From contig NZ_CP016591.1 of NCBI RefSeq assembly GCF_001698205.1, positions 248,001 to 312,000 on the forward strand: a DNA stretch of 64,000 nucleotides, read 5' to 3'. Positions within the stretch are counted from its first letter, which is position 1, and every line of letters begins with the position of its first letter. The DNA comes from Tsuneonella dongtanensis. Lineage in GTDB: Bacteria; Pseudomonadota; Alphaproteobacteria; Sphingomonadales; Sphingomonadaceae. A model generated the notes under the pieces. That model was given only the letters and a program-made list of their open reading frames with translations. It searched no databases and was not told the origin of the DNA. The position numbers and the translations under genes were made by a program. Below are positions 12,283 through 20,887 of this stretch, piece by piece.

Positions 12283-13074
12283 CTAGATAGCCGTCCGCAC
12301 GCTCAGCAGTTCGGGAAAGAACGCCTGCTTGAGGACGCCCTCGAGGTATGGCACGCCCGCCGTGCCCCCGGTTCCGCGCTTGAAGCCGATGATGCGCTCG
12401 ACCGTCTTCAGGTGCCCGAAGCGCCAGCGCTGAAAGTGGTATTCGAGGTCGACCAGCTTCTCGGCGAGTTCGTAGAGGTCCCAGTGCGCCTCGGGGTCGC
12501 GGTAGATCTCGGCCCAGGCGGCCTCGACTGCCGATGACGCGGTCCAGACCCCGGAATGGTCGCGCTCGAGGACTTCAGGCGGGATCGCGAAGCCGCGCCG
12601 CGCCAGCAGCCGCACCGCCTCGTCGTAGAGGCTCGGACGCGCGAGTTCGGCGCGCAGTTCCGCAGCGACCTCGGGGGTCGCCTCGTGCATCGTCACCATG
12701 TCCGGATTTCGCCCGCCCAGCAGGAATTCCATGAGCCGGTACTGCGCGCTCTGGAAACCGCTCGAGCTGGCAAGGTGCGGACGGACCTGCGAGTAATCCG
12801 CCGGAGTCATCGTGCTCAGCACTTCCCACGAAGAGATCAGCTGCCCCTGCGCACGCGCCACGCGGGCGAGCATCTTGAACGCGGGGCGCAGGTCGTCGGC
12901 GATGATCTCCTCGCGCGCCGCCATGAGTTCGTGGAGGCACAGCTTGAGCCACAGCTCGCTCGCCTGGTGGACTACGATGAACAGCATCTCGTCGTGCGCG
13001 CCAGACGCGGGGTGCTGCGCCGAGAGGATTTTCTCGAGGTCGAGATACGAGGAATAGGTGACGTCGCGGGCCAT
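12283..13074 (-). CDS. kynA: Tryptophan 2,3-dioxygenase
   Basis: 263 residues, normal length for bacterial TDO. Signature segments are [30 protein letters not shown] (with the distal His of the haem pocket), and [19 protein letters not shown], which forms the substrate pocket; the proximal haem His lies in the C-terminal region around RRWRFGH-like [16 protein letters not shown]. It opens the indole ring of tryptophan to N-formylkynurenine, the first step of the kynurenine pathway. No other kynurenine genes are adjacent. Confidence 0.96.
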   Translation of the reverse strand: MARDVTYSSYLDLEKILSAQHPASGAHDEMLFIVVHQASELWLKLCLHELMAAREEIIADDLRPAFKMLARVARAQGQLISSWEVLSTMTPADYSQVRPHLASSSGFQSAQYRLMEFLLGGRNPDMVTMHEATPEVAAELRAELARPSLYDEAVRLLARRGFAIPPEVLERDHSGVWTASSAVEAAWAEIYRDPEAHWDLYELAEKLVDLEYHFQRWRFGHLKTVERIIGFKRGTGGTAGVPYLEGVLKQAFFPELLSVRTAI

Positions 13075-13109
13075 GCGCGACGCCTATCGCAAAGCGGTAG
13101 CGGTTGAAA

Positions 13110-13562
13110 CTACCCCTCTATCGTGCGCGCCGCCGGATGGTGCTTGTCGAGGTGGCGCTTGACGATCCTGAGGTTGCGGGTGTTCGAGCGGAACACGAAG
13201 TCGAGCGCGTCGCCCACCAGCGGCACTGCGCCCACCGCGGTGTCGAGCGCGACGTTGCCGGTCATCCGCCACAGCTTCCACTTCGGCATGCCGAGGTTCC
13301 TTGCCTCCCACACGATGTACATGCCCATCGCCGCGCTGACGAAGTCGCCGATCACCGGGACGAGGCCCATGATCGAATCCAGTCCGACGCGGTAGTTGAC
13401 GCCGGGGATGACGAAGCTGTTCTCGAGCAACTGCTCCATCGCCTCGATCCGGCGGCGGATCGAAACCGGGTCGGTACCGATCGGCACTTCGATCCCCATC
13501 GCGCGCGGGCGACCGAATTCCGGGCGGGTTCCTTCGGCGGGGGTACCTGGCTCCATCGTCAT
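13110..13562 (-). CDS. DUF4112 domain protein
   Basis: 150 residues. The DUF4112 core is seen as MEQLLENSFVIPGVNYRVGLDSIMGLVPVIGDFVSA, with the repeated GxxPxxGD pattern (second copy VGAVPLVGDALDFVFRSN), followed by RNLRIVKRHLDKHHP. The glycine/proline-rich segments are hydrophobic and probably membrane associated. Function unknown. It sits 22 nt before the solute-binding protein gene on the same strand, with which it may be cotranscribed. Confidence 0.9.
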   Translation of the reverse strand: MTMEPGTPAEGTRPEFGRPRAMGIEVPIGTDPVSIRRRIEAMEQLLENSFVIPGVNYRVGLDSIMGLVPVIGDFVSAAMGMYIVWEARNLGMPKWKLWRMTGNVALDTAVGAVPLVGDALDFVFRSNTRNLRIVKRHLDKHHPAARTIEG

Positions 13563-13584
13563 GTTCTCCTGCCTCGCTTCTCCC

Positions 13585-15039
13585 TTATCTGGGAGCGAGC
13601 GCCAGCGGGTACAACGGGTGGATCGCCCAGTTGTTCTCGATGAATCCGCTGATATCGCCCCGCACCAGCGACCAGCGCACGGGCGCGCCCAAAGGGATAT
13701 ATCCCTGCTGCGCGGTCAGGCGGGTTTCGGCCTCGGCGAGCAGGGTCGCGCGCGCGGCGGGGTCTGCCTCGCGGTTGGCGGCCTGGACAAGCTCGTCGGC
13801 CTTGGGATCGCACAGCACGCGCCGCACGCGGCAGGCAAACTGGTTGAGAAACCATCGCCGGCTGCCGTAGCGCGCCAGGGTATCGACCAGCTCGAGATCG
13901 GCCGGCTGCCCGCTTCGGGCGCGTACGGCGTTCACTCCGACCTCGCGCCAGTCCGCAGCGATCTCCCGCAGAAGCAGGTCGGCGCCTGGCCCCTCGGGCA
14001 GCGCGACGGTGATCGTCTTCGGGCCTTCGAAACCGGCGATCCGGCGACGCGCATCGGCACGGCGCTGTTCGATCGAGGCGTTGGTCCAGCGTTCGGCCGC
14101 CCCCTCCCCGACGACCGCGACCGGCGCGATCCGGGTGCTGGGGATCCAGCCGGCGATGTTGAACGGTGCAAGCAGGGTCTCGCGCTCGATCGCCAGGGCC
14201 AGCGCCTCTCGCCGGGCCGGTTCGGCGAGCAGTCCTTCGGCCCTCAGGACGCGCAGGCCAAGGAGCCCGCGCGCCGCGTCGAGCCGGATATTGCCGCGAG
14301 ACAGAGGTCCGGTGGGAGCCAGCGGCAGGTCGACGATCGTGCCGCCGAGCACGATGTCCACATCGCCGGCGGAGAAGGCATCGACGGCCTGCCTCGCCGG
14401 CATCGCTTCGAGTGCGAGAACGCGCGTGCCTTCCCGCCAGTCATCGCTGGTGGGCAAACCGCGAGTCTCGGGAGGAAGGAGCGACAGGCGGGCAGCGGTC
14501 CCGGCCTGCGTAAGCTCCATCGGCCCGGTTCCCTTCCCCTTGTGGAAGATGCCCAGCTCAGGCTGGGCCAGAAGCTGGAGGAAATCCGGCATGGCGCTCG
14601 ACAATCGTATCTCGATGACACGGCCGGTCATGGCGCGCACTTCCGAAATGGGCGCCAGATCGAGCCCCAGCGAAGTACCGGAGAGGTCGCGCAAGGTCCG
14701 CTTCAGGGCATCGCGGACCTGCTCGGCCGTCATGGTCGTTCCGTCCGGCCAGTCGGAATTACGCAAGCGGAAGATGTAGGACATGCCGTCGTCGGTGACG
14801 ATCCACCGCTCGGCAAGCGCAGGCACCACCGCGCCCGTCTCGTCGATGGCGACCAATCCTTCGACCGTGGCCGCGCGGACCTGCTGGGCGGGCATCGACA
14901 GCCGCAGCCCCGTCTCGAAGACGGCGTCAGGCTCTCCGATCAGCGCGATCCGCACCACGTCGGCATCATCGCCCGAGCCGCACGCTGCAAGGGCGGACAG
15001 TGCGGCTACGAACGTAAGGGCACGAAAGTGAAACTGCAT
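13585..15039 (-). CDS. ABC-type peptide/solute-binding lipoprotein (SBP_bac_5 family)
   Basis: 484 residues. The N-terminus is a lipoprotein signal (hydrophobic stretch, then lipobox LAAC at residues 17-20). The mature part resembles family 5 substrate-binding proteins of oligopeptide transporters: PALAERWIVTDDGMSYIFRLR and DGTTMTAEQVRDALKRTL are characteristic. No permease or ATPase genes are adjacent, so it is either an orphan component or has a specialised role. It is expected in the periplasm, tethered to the inner membrane. Confidence 0.85.
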   Translation of the reverse strand: MQFHFRALTFVAALSALAACGSGDDADVVRIALIGEPDAVFETGLRLSMPAQQVRAATVEGLVAIDETGAVVPALAERWIVTDDGMSYIFRLRNSDWPDGTTMTAEQVRDALKRTLRDLSGTSLGLDLAPISEVRAMTGRVIEIRLSSAMPDFLQLLAQPELGIFHKGKGTGPMELTQAGTAARLSLLPPETRGLPTSDDWREGTRVLALEAMPARQAVDAFSAGDVDIVLGGTIVDLPLAPTGPLSRGNIRLDAARGLLGLRVLRAEGLLAEPARREALALAIERETLLAPFNIAGWIPSTRIAPVAVVGEGAAERWTNASIEQRRADARRRIAGFEGPKTITVALPEGPGADLLLREIAADWREVGVNAVRARSGQPADLELVDTLARYGSRRWFLNQFACRVRRVLCDPKADELVQAANREADPAARATLLAEAETRLTAQQGYIPLGAPVRWSLVRGDISGFIENNWAIHPLYPLALAPR

Positions 15040-15097
15040 TGCCGACCCGGTTAGCAGGTCGGTACGCAGCCGTCAGCGGGGTGCTATCGCGTTTATG

Positions 15098-15475
15098 TCA
15101 GATCTTGCGCAGATGCTTCGGTTCGGTGTCGAAACTCGGAGGCGCAATCGTCGAGGGACGGACATAGCGCGGACTGGCAAGGTCGCCATTCCCGACCGCA
15201 CTGCGCGGCGCCCTGGGATCGATTTCCTCGGCAAACGCGATTCCGAAGCGCTGGCCCTGTACCCACGCTACGCTTCCCTCAACGGAAGGCACATTGCGCA
15301 GCGTGACCTTGACGCGGGTACCCGGCAGGACACGGAATTCGCCCTCGGCCATCATGCCCAGGGCGGAAAGGTTGCGCACGCGGACGCGGTGCGTAATGGT
15401 ATCGCCCTCGAACTGGAGTTCGGCGCTCAGGAACAAGCTGTCCCGGTTGACGTGCCTCGTATCCACACCAGACAT
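15098..15475 (-). CDS. PilZ domain protein
   Basis: 125 residues. A compact beta-rich domain shows RVRVRNLSALGMMAEGE, matching the (D/N)xSxxG part of the PilZ c-di-GMP binding motif, followed by VKVTLRNVPSVEGSVAWVQGQRFGIAFAEEI typical of the barrel. The arginine pair usually found just before the first strand (RxxxR) is represented only by R8/R11-like residues, so c-di-GMP binding is plausible but not certain. Stand-alone PilZ proteins of this size are common in sphingomonads. Confidence 0.85.
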   Translation of the reverse strand: MSGVDTRHVNRDSLFLSAELQFEGDTITHRVRVRNLSALGMMAEGEFRVLPGTRVKVTLRNVPSVEGSVAWVQGQRFGIAFAEEIDPRAPRSAVGNGDLASPRYVRPSTIAPPSFDTEPKHLRKI

Positions 15476-15594
15476 GGCGCGCGATTTCTCCGGTATCTGT
15501 TCTCGACCCGACGCGCCGCAAGCGACGCCTCGGTCCGCTGTTAGCCGGAATAATCTAAAGAAGATTTAATCGCGGAGCCGTTCGGGGTCCGGAT

Positions 15595-16053
15595 TCAATC
15601 GTCGCGCGACACCTTTTCGCGGCGCTCATGGGCTTCCTGCGCTTCGACCGTCATGGTCGCGACGGGCCGTGCGATCAGGCGCTTGAGGCCGATCGGATCG
15701 CCCGTGACCTCGCAGTAGCCGTATTCGCCCGCATCGATGCGGCGGATCGCCGAATCGATCTTGGCGATCAGCTTGCGCTGCCGGTCGCGGGTGCGCAGCT
15801 CGATGCCCCAGTCGGTCTCGCTCGACGCGCGGTCGTTGAGATCGGCTTCCCGGATCGGACCGTCCTGAAGCGACTGGAGGGTGGCATTGGCCGCGGAGAG
15901 GACGGAGCGCTTCCATTCGAGCAGCAGCATGCGGAAATAATCCTGCTGCGCCGGGTTCATGTAATCCTCGTCCTCGGACGGGGTATAGTCGGGGGCAAGC
16001 GCCCGCCGGGCTTTTTCGAGTACATCGATGTCTTCGTTCGCCAAGGTGGCCAT
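15595..16053 (-). CDS. dksA: RNA polymerase-binding transcription factor DksA
   Basis: 152 residues. The coiled-coil hairpin region includes YFRMLLLEWKRSVLSAANATLQ and the tip DRASSETDWGIELRTRDRQRKLIAKID, with the acidic residues that enter the polymerase secondary channel. The C-terminal zinc finger is degenerate: YGYCEVTGDPIGLKRLIARP keeps only one of the four cysteines, and the second pair is replaced by TMTVEAQEAHERREK. This one-Cys form is usual in alphaproteobacteria and works with ppGpp in the stringent response. The start at 16053 (MATLANEDIDV) is chosen over a longer frame because the family begins there. Confidence 0.95.
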   Translation of the reverse strand: MATLANEDIDVLEKARRALAPDYTPSEDEDYMNPAQQDYFRMLLLEWKRSVLSAANATLQSLQDGPIREADLNDRASSETDWGIELRTRDRQRKLIAKIDSAIRRIDAGEYGYCEVTGDPIGLKRLIARPVATMTVEAQEAHERREKVSRDD

Positions 16054-16255
16054 CGTCGTCCTCAATCCATCCAGTCCCGACCGGATTGCTATCCGGAGCC
16101 GCATCCCCACGACCTCGGCTCCCGGCGGCTTGGCGCGCCTATAGGGTCGGGTCCGGACCGGCACAAGCCAGCTTGCCGGTTGCGCGCCACTATGCGGGGA
16201 AAACTTAAGCAGGGCCGAACGAGATGCCCCTCGGGCGAATTTTCTCGCGCGCTCG

Positions 16256-16270
16256 TTAACCACTTGTTGA
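16256..16270. promoter_or_regulatory. Possible CtrA-type binding site between dksA and the Sel1 gene
   Basis: TTAA-N7-TTGA, one mismatch from the CtrA consensus TTAA-N7-TTAA. It lies in the divergent intergenic region, about 60 nt before the Sel1-repeat gene and about 200 nt from dksA. Only the motif supports this; a single short match in a 276 nt region could occur by chance. Confidence 0.3.
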
Positions 16271-16329
16271 CCATATCAGGGTGATTCACCGTCAACGGCG
16301 GCATGGGGGCTCGCCGGAGGGGGAAGACA

Positions 16330-16656
16330 ATGGAACTTCGCAAGATCGAAAGCGGTTCGATTATCAGGGGACCGCGCGCCGACGACCTGCTCGTGGCGCA
16401 TTGCCTGGCCGCAGCGTCGCAGGGAGACGTCTCGGCGCTCTACGATCTCGGTGTTGCCTATTCGACCGGTAGCCATGGCGTGGCCTGCGACCTTATCGAA
16501 GCGCACAAATGGTTCAATCTCGCCGCAGCGCGGGGCCACGAGGAGGCTGCGTGGTGCCGGGCCGACATTTCGGAAGAAATGACCGCTCGCGAGATCGCCG
16601 AAGCCCAACGCCGGGCGCGTGAATGGCTGATCGCGGGCGAACGCCGCGCGGCGTGA
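16330..16656 (+). CDS. Sel1-repeat protein
   Basis: 108 residues with one clear Sel1-type helical repeat, LYDLGVAYSTGSHGVACDLIEAHKWFNLAAARGHEEA, in the middle. The start at 16330 (MELRKIESGSII) is supported by a GGAGGGGG about 6 nt upstream. Sel1 repeats mediate protein-protein contacts; the partner is unknown. The gene is convergent with the GNAT gene (3 nt between stops). Confidence 0.88.
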   Translation: MELRKIESGSIIRGPRADDLLVAHCLAAASQGDVSALYDLGVAYSTGSHGVACDLIEAHKWFNLAAARGHEEAAWCRADISEEMTAREIAEAQRRAREWLIAGERRAA

Positions 16657-16659
16657 CCG

Positions 16660-17793
16660 TCACGCTTTCCTGAACGGAGTCCGCGCGGCCAGCCATTCGG
16701 CATCGACCGAAACACCTTCGCGTTCGCGATCGAGGAAATCGGCCACCGCCGCGCGAAAGCCCGGATCGGCGATCCAGTGCGCCGAAGTCGTCTGGACCGG
16801 CACGTACCCCCGGGCGATCTTGTGCTGGCCTTGCGCCCCGGCCTCGACCCGCGACAGTTTCCGCTCGATCGCTTCGTCGATCGCCTGGTAATAGCACAGC
16901 TCGAAGTGCAGGAAGCGGCGCTCTTCCAGGCATCCCCAATAGCGGCCGTAGAGCGCATCTTCGCCCACGAAGTTGAGCGCGCCAGCGACCGGTCTGGTCC
17001 CATCGAAGGCCATGACCAGCACGATCCGATCCCCCATCCGCTCCCCGAACAGGTCGAATGCCGACCGCGTCAGGTAAGGCCGGCCCCACTTGCGGCTGCC
17101 GGTGTCCTGGTAGAATTCCCAGAACGCGTCCCAGTGTTCGGCAAGGATTTCCGCTCCGGACAGGCGGCGGATGACGACGCCGTCCTGCGCCGCGAGGCGT
17201 TCCTTGCGGATCGCGCGACGCTTGCGACTGGCAAGATCGCCGAGGAAATCGTCGAACGAGGCGTAACCCCGGTTCTCCCAGTGGAACTGGATGTCCCGGC
17301 GGACGAGCCAGCCTGCCGCTTCGAAAAGCGGCACCTGGTCCGGCTCGAGGAAAGTCGCATGGATCGATGACAGGGCGTTCGCCTCGGCAAAGCGTTCGGC
17401 GAAACGCAGGAGGTGCGGCGCCAGCGCGGGCTCGCGGGTCAGCACCCGCGGTCCGCTCGCCGGAGTGAACGGCGCGGCGACCTGCAGCTTGGGATAGTAG
17501 TGACCGCCGGCACGGTGCCATGCATCCGCCCAGGCATGATCGAAGACGTATTCGCCCTGACTGTGCGATTTCAGGTAGGCCGGGAGAGCGGCGACCAGCC
17601 GTCCCGCATCCTCCAGCACGAGCGGCGTGGGGAGCCAGCCGGTGCCTTCACCGACGCTGCCCGAATCCTCGAGCGCCGAAAGAAAGGCATGAGTCATGAA
17701 CGGGTTGCCGCCGCCGGACAGCGCATCCCATTGATCCGCCGGCAGGCCCGCGACGCCTTGCGCCAGTCGCGCGACAAGCGAACCGTCGCTCAC
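16660..17793 (-). CDS. GNAT/FemAB-like acyltransferase (peptidogalycan biosynthesis family)
   Basis: 377 residues with a GTG start that overlaps the stop codon of the upstream GDPD gene in GTGA. The sequence matches the COG3146-type family: SGGGNPFMTHAFLSALE near the start, HAWADAWHRAGGHYYPKLQVAAPFTP, and RKRRAIRKER, followed by a GNAT-like second half with GYVPVQTTSAHWI near the end. These proteins are related to FemAB transferases and are presumed to act on cell-envelope precursors, but the substrate is not proven. Confidence 0.88.
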   Translation of the reverse strand: MSDGSLVARLAQGVAGLPADQWDALSGGGNPFMTHAFLSALEDSGSVGEGTGWLPTPLVLEDAGRLVAALPAYLKSHSQGEYVFDHAWADAWHRAGGHYYPKLQVAAPFTPASGPRVLTREPALAPHLLRFAERFAEANALSSIHATFLEPDQVPLFEAAGWLVRRDIQFHWENRGYASFDDFLGDLASRKRRAIRKERLAAQDGVVIRRLSGAEILAEHWDAFWEFYQDTGSRKWGRPYLTRSAFDLFGERMGDRIVLVMAFDGTRPVAGALNFVGEDALYGRYWGCLEERRFLHFELCYYQAIDEAIERKLSRVEAGAQGQHKIARGYVPVQTTSAHWIADPGFRAAVADFLDREREGVSVDAEWLAARTPFRKA

Positions 17794-18563
17794 GCCAGCC
17801 CGGCCCCCTCGGCAATCGGCGCATCGGCATGGGCCGCCGCGACCACGCGGAGCTCCGGCGAACGCACGGTCCAGGTGAGCAACGGCAGCCCGCGCGCGCG
17901 CTGGGCGGCAGCAAACGGGCTCGGCAGGTCGCGCACGTCGTAGGCGAGGAACTGCGGCTTTCCGTGCCAGAGCGCGAGCCGCCGCCGTAGCGGCCCAAGC
18001 GCCTCGCCCTTGCCGTTCTCGGTGACGACAAGCCCACGGATCACGTCGGGCGCATGGCGCGCGAACCATCGTGGCACGCGCGGGTCGAAACTCATAACCG
18101 CAACGGCACCCCGGTAATCCACCAGGGCCTGCTTGACCGCAAGGCACAATGGAACCGGGTCCACCTCGCGCTTCGACTTGATCTCTACGAGGAGCGGAAC
18201 CCTGCCATCGATCAGGTCCAGCAGGCTTTCCAGCCTCGGGATCGGATCGCCCCCCGTGCGAAGTGCGATCTTTTCCAGATCGCGGGCATCGCGCGCAGCG
18301 ACCGCACCGGCCTCCCCGGTCAGCCGCTCGAGGGTCCAGTCGTGGAATACCATCGCGTGCCCGTCGCGACTTTTCTGGACGTCGCATTCGATGCCCATCC
18401 CCCGGGCGATGGCATTGCTGAAGCCGGCGGGAGAGTTCTCGGCCAGGGCCTCGTCATGCAGGCCGCGATGCGCGTATTCCCAGTCACGCAGCCAGCCGAC
18501 CCGCGCCGGATCGGGCGCGGGGGCCAGCAGCGCATCAATCAGCGCGAACGGCGACAATCGCAT
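17790..18563 (-). CDS. Glycerophosphodiester phosphodiesterase
   Basis: 257 residues. The GDPD motifs are visible: YAHRGLHDEALAENSPAGF (catalytic His and the E..N..AGF element), IECDVQKSRDGHAMVFHDWTLERLTG (metal ligands and second His) and LLVEIKSK. It hydrolyses glycerophosphodiesters to glycerol-3-phosphate and an alcohol. No signal peptide is seen, so it is probably cytoplasmic. The start at 18563 overlaps the 3' end of the RidA gene by 29 nt; it is part of a coupled operon. Confidence 0.93.
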   Translation of the reverse strand: MRLSPFALIDALLAPAPDPARVGWLRDWEYAHRGLHDEALAENSPAGFSNAIARGMGIECDVQKSRDGHAMVFHDWTLERLTGEAGAVAARDARDLEKIALRTGGDPIPRLESLLDLIDGRVPLLVEIKSKREVDPVPLCLAVKQALVDYRGAVAVMSFDPRVPRWFARHAPDVIRGLVVTENGKGEALGPLRRRLALWHGKPQFLAYDVRDLPSPFAAAQRARGLPLLTWTVRSPELRVVAAAHADAPIAEGAGLA

Positions 18564-18996
18564 CGACCTCGACCGCGGCGCCGAGCGGAAGGACCGGCAC
18601 GCCGACGGCGCTCCGGGCGTGCTTGCCCGCTTCACCGAAAACCTCGACCATCAGCTCGCTCGCGCCATTGGCGATCTTCGGCTGGGCGTCGAAATCCGCC
18701 GTCGAGTTCACGAAGGCGCCGAGCTTCACCACCCGCTCGACGCGGTCGAGCGAACCGAGCGCGGCCTTGAGCTGGGCAAGGATCATCAGGCCGCAGGCGC
18801 GCGCGGCGGCCACGCCATCGTCGAGCGGCACGCTTTCGCCCAGCCGCCCCTTGACCAGGTGACCGTTCACGAACGGCAGCTGGCCCGAAACGTGCGCGAG
18901 GCCGCCTGCGACGACCACCGGGACATAGGCAGCCACCGGTGCGGCGGGTTCCGGCAATACGATCCCGAGTTCGTTCAGCCGGGTTTCGATAGTCAT
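18535..18996 (-). CDS. RidA family protein
   Basis: 153 residues, the longer RidA subtype. It shows AGGLAHVSGQLPFVNGHLVKGRLG, ILAQLKAALGSLDRVERVVKLGAFVNS and SAVGVPVLPLGAAVEVDAIV. The terminal arginine that defines true enamine deaminases (near RSAVGV) is present. RidA removes reactive enamine/imine intermediates formed by PLP enzymes. The ATG overlaps the stop of the HAD gene as ATGA. Confidence 0.93.
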   Translation of the reverse strand: MTIETRLNELGIVLPEPAAPVAAYVPVVVAGGLAHVSGQLPFVNGHLVKGRLGESVPLDDGVAAARACGLMILAQLKAALGSLDRVERVVKLGAFVNSTADFDAQPKIANGASELMVEVFGEAGKHARSAVGVPVLPLGAAVEVDAIVAVRAD

Positions 18997-19622
18997 GCGT
19001 CCACTCCCAAGGTTCGGTCCATCAGCCAGGGGAGCGCGTGCTCCCAGGTGTCTATCCGGGCATGCGCGTGCCCCGCCTCGTGCGCACAGGCAATGCGGCC
19101 GGCCAGCATGGGCTCGCCGCACAGGTGCAGGCGGTCGACGTGCGGGACGGTCTCGGCGGCAGAGCGATGATGCTGCGCCAGATCGTCGATGAAGATCGCG
19201 CGGCTCGGGGCGTATTCGTCCACGATCGCCTTCAGGGCCGGACCCTTGGGTCCCTGGTTGGTGAACACGCGCGCATGGATGCCATGCTCGGCAAGCTGCG
19301 CGGCACGCATGTCGCGATGGTCGTCGGAGAGGTTGGTCAGGACCACCACGTCGGCATGTTCGCTCAGTGTCCTGATCCCCTCGACCGCACCGGGGATCGG
19401 GTTCTGGCGGTGCATCTCCGTATCGAAGAAGGCGCGCAGGAAGCCCCAGATTTCCGCCGGATCGACGAGCTCCCCGCTCTGCCGCCAGCGCATCGATTCG
19501 CGAAAGTCGTTGCCGACCATGCTGAATTCGACCCCCTGGCTTTCGCCCAGCCAGTCGCGGAAGTGCGCCACCATGTAGAGCAGCACCTCGTCGCAGTCCG
19601 AGATCACCAGCGGGCGGCTCAT
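18993..19622 (-). CDS. HAD family hydrolase
   Basis: 209 residues. HAD motif I is ISDCDEVLL (DxD pair), motif II VVVLTNLSDDHR and motif IV AIFIDDLAQHH, with K at GPKGPALKAIV as motif III. The cap is small (subclass I). Substrate unknown. It is coupled by ATGA overlaps to the DUF3572 gene upstream and RidA downstream, which places it in the operon DUF3572-HAD-RidA-GDPD-GNAT; a shared metabolic role is not evident. Confidence 0.88.
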   Translation of the reverse strand: MSRPLVISDCDEVLLYMVAHFRDWLGESQGVEFSMVGNDFRESMRWRQSGELVDPAEIWGFLRAFFDTEMHRQNPIPGAVEGIRTLSEHADVVVLTNLSDDHRDMRAAQLAEHGIHARVFTNQGPKGPALKAIVDEYAPSRAIFIDDLAQHHRSAAETVPHVDRLHLCGEPMLAGRIACAHEAGHAHARIDTWEHALPWLMDRTLGVDA

Positions 19623-19963
19623 GCGGACAGCTCCTGCCGCGCCGCGGCCAGCCTGTCGGGTGCGACGTTGAGCGCGTCGGCCGCCAGCAGCAGATCGGGC
19701 TCGTGCCCGGCGAGGTAGTCGAGCACCGCGGCGAGCGTCGACCGCTCGGTCAGGTTGTCGCGCAGCGTCTCGGGCGTCAGGCCGGTGAGCGACAGCAGCC
19801 GCTCCGCACGATCGTCGTCGGCCAGCACCCAGCCGAGCGCGGACAGCGCCAGGGTATCGGCATCTCCGGAGTGATGATGGGTTTCGGCGGTGATTGTCAG
19901 CGTCCCATTGTTTTGATGAACTGTAGGCCCTAGTCGCGGCGGGGAAACGCAGCCGGAGCCCAT
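19619..19963 (-). CDS. DUF3572 domain protein
   Basis: The conserved core (DTLALSALGWVLADDDRAERLLSLTGLTPETLRDNL, then LAAVLDYLAGHEPDLLLAADAL) is a clear DUF3572 match. The start is doubtful: an ATG at 19963 would make 114 residues but leaves only 5 nt to the divergent divK start, while the family usually begins about 22 residues later, where only CTG is available in frame. Function unknown. First gene of a coupled operon. Confidence 0.85.
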   Translation of the reverse strand: MGSGCVSPPRLGPTVHQNNGTLTITAETHHHSGDADTLALSALGWVLADDDRAERLLSLTGLTPETLRDNLTERSTLAAVLDYLAGHEPDLLLAADALNVAPDRLAAARQELSA

Positions 19964-19968
19964 TCGCA

Positions 19969-20337
19969 GTGGCAAAGAGAATCCTCGTTGTCGAGGACAA
20001 CGACCTCAACCGCAAACTGTTCTGCGACGTGCTGCGCGCAAGCGGGTTCGAGGTCGAGCCGGTTGCCGACGGGGAGCTGGTGCTCAACGCCGCGCGCGCG
20101 TTCGACCCCGACCTCGTCATCATGGACATCCAGCTTCCCGGCGTTTCGGGCGTCGACCTGATCACCGCGATGCGCCGCGACGGAGCCTTGCGCGAAATAC
20201 CCGTGCTCGCCGTCACCGCCTACGCCGGCAAGGGCGACGAAGACCGAATCCGCGATGCCGGTGCGACGGGCTATCTTGCAAAGCCGGTCTCGATCGGACC
20301 GTTCATGGCGTCCGTGCGGGGGTTGGTTCCCGCCTGA
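19969..20337 (+). CDS. divK: DivK-type single-domain response regulator
   Basis: 122 residues, only a receiver domain. It has the acidic pocket VVEDND, the phosphorylated Asp in LVIMDIQLPGVSG (about residue 53), the conserved Thr in AVTAYAG and Lys in YLAKPVS. It matches DivK, the alphaproteobacterial cell-cycle regulator that acts through PleC/DivJ and DivL-CckA. The start is a GTG. Divergent from the DUF3572 operon. Confidence 0.93.
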   Translation: MAKRILVVEDNDLNRKLFCDVLRASGFEVEPVADGELVLNAARAFDPDLVIMDIQLPGVSGVDLITAMRRDGALREIPVLAVTAYAGKGDEDRIRDAGATGYLAKPVSIGPFMASVRGLVPA

Positions 20338-20353
20338 AAGCAGGGTCGCGCGG

Positions 20354-20887
20354 TCAGCGCGCCGACATCTCGATGACGAACGAGGCGAGCGTCATCACCA
20401 GGCCGATCACGAATATCCGGTAGGCCAGACCCATGAAGCGGTATTTCTTGCGCTGGAGCACGGTGCCGTTCTGGTAGATGTCGTGCAGCATCGTGCGGAA
20501 CACCGTTTCGTCGTCCTGCAACTGGTGCAGCACGTCTGCGGTCCATTCCTCTTCGTCGCGCTCGGCGAAATGGCCGAAGAACAGGCGGTTGGCCCCGACC
20601 GGCCCCTTGGCCCGCGAGAGCGTAGGCAGCACCGCGAGCACCGCGCAGACCGAGCTCATGAATGCGAACGCTGCAAGGATCGCGAGGCTGACCGGCAGGT
20701 TTCCGGCAAACGCTCGGCTGACCGAAATCGAGAACACGAGGAAGCTCGCACCCATCAGGATCGACGCCTTCTGGTCGGCCATGGCAGAGAGCTGCAGCGT
20801 CTGCTGCTGGGTCGTTCGGACCATGTGAATGGCGTTCGCCGAATAGATCACGTGGGGATTCCGGGTCGGGGTTTCGCTCGCTTCCAT
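20354..20887 (-). CDS. Pycsar-effector-like (DUF5706/PycTM) membrane protein, stand-alone
   Basis: 177 residues with two transmembrane helices in the middle (residues about 45-95, KASILMGASFLVFSISVSRAF and LAILAAFAFMSSVCAVLAVL) and one near the C-terminus (FVIGLVMTLASFVIEM). The arrangement and the AxxKAxxLL-like start before helix 1 (SAMADQKASILMG) match DUF5706, the membrane effector family of Pycsar antiphage systems. No uridylate/cytidylate cyclase gene is adjacent, so immunity function is not shown. Start at 20887 has GGGAGG 6 nt upstream. Neighbour: ACP and SPT genes, divergent. Confidence 0.78.
   Translation of the reverse strand: MEASETPTRNPHVIYSANAIHMVRTTQQQTLQLSAMADQKASILMGASFLVFSISVSRAFAGNLPVSLAILAAFAFMSSVCAVLAVLPTLSRAKGPVGANRLFFGHFAERDEEEWTADVLHQLQDDETVFRTMLHDIYQNGTVLQRKKYRFMGLAYRIFVIGLVMTLASFVIEMSAR

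Noticed and set aside
16660-18387. 575-residue version of the GNAT protein
   Set aside because: The extra N-terminal part is an Arg-rich out-of-frame reading of the GDPD gene; the GTG at 17793 gives the proper family start and an overlap with the preceding stop.
20354-20887. Complete Pycsar defence system
   Set aside because: No cyclase gene is adjacent; the neighbours are DivK and lipid genes, so only the effector-like membrane protein is supported.
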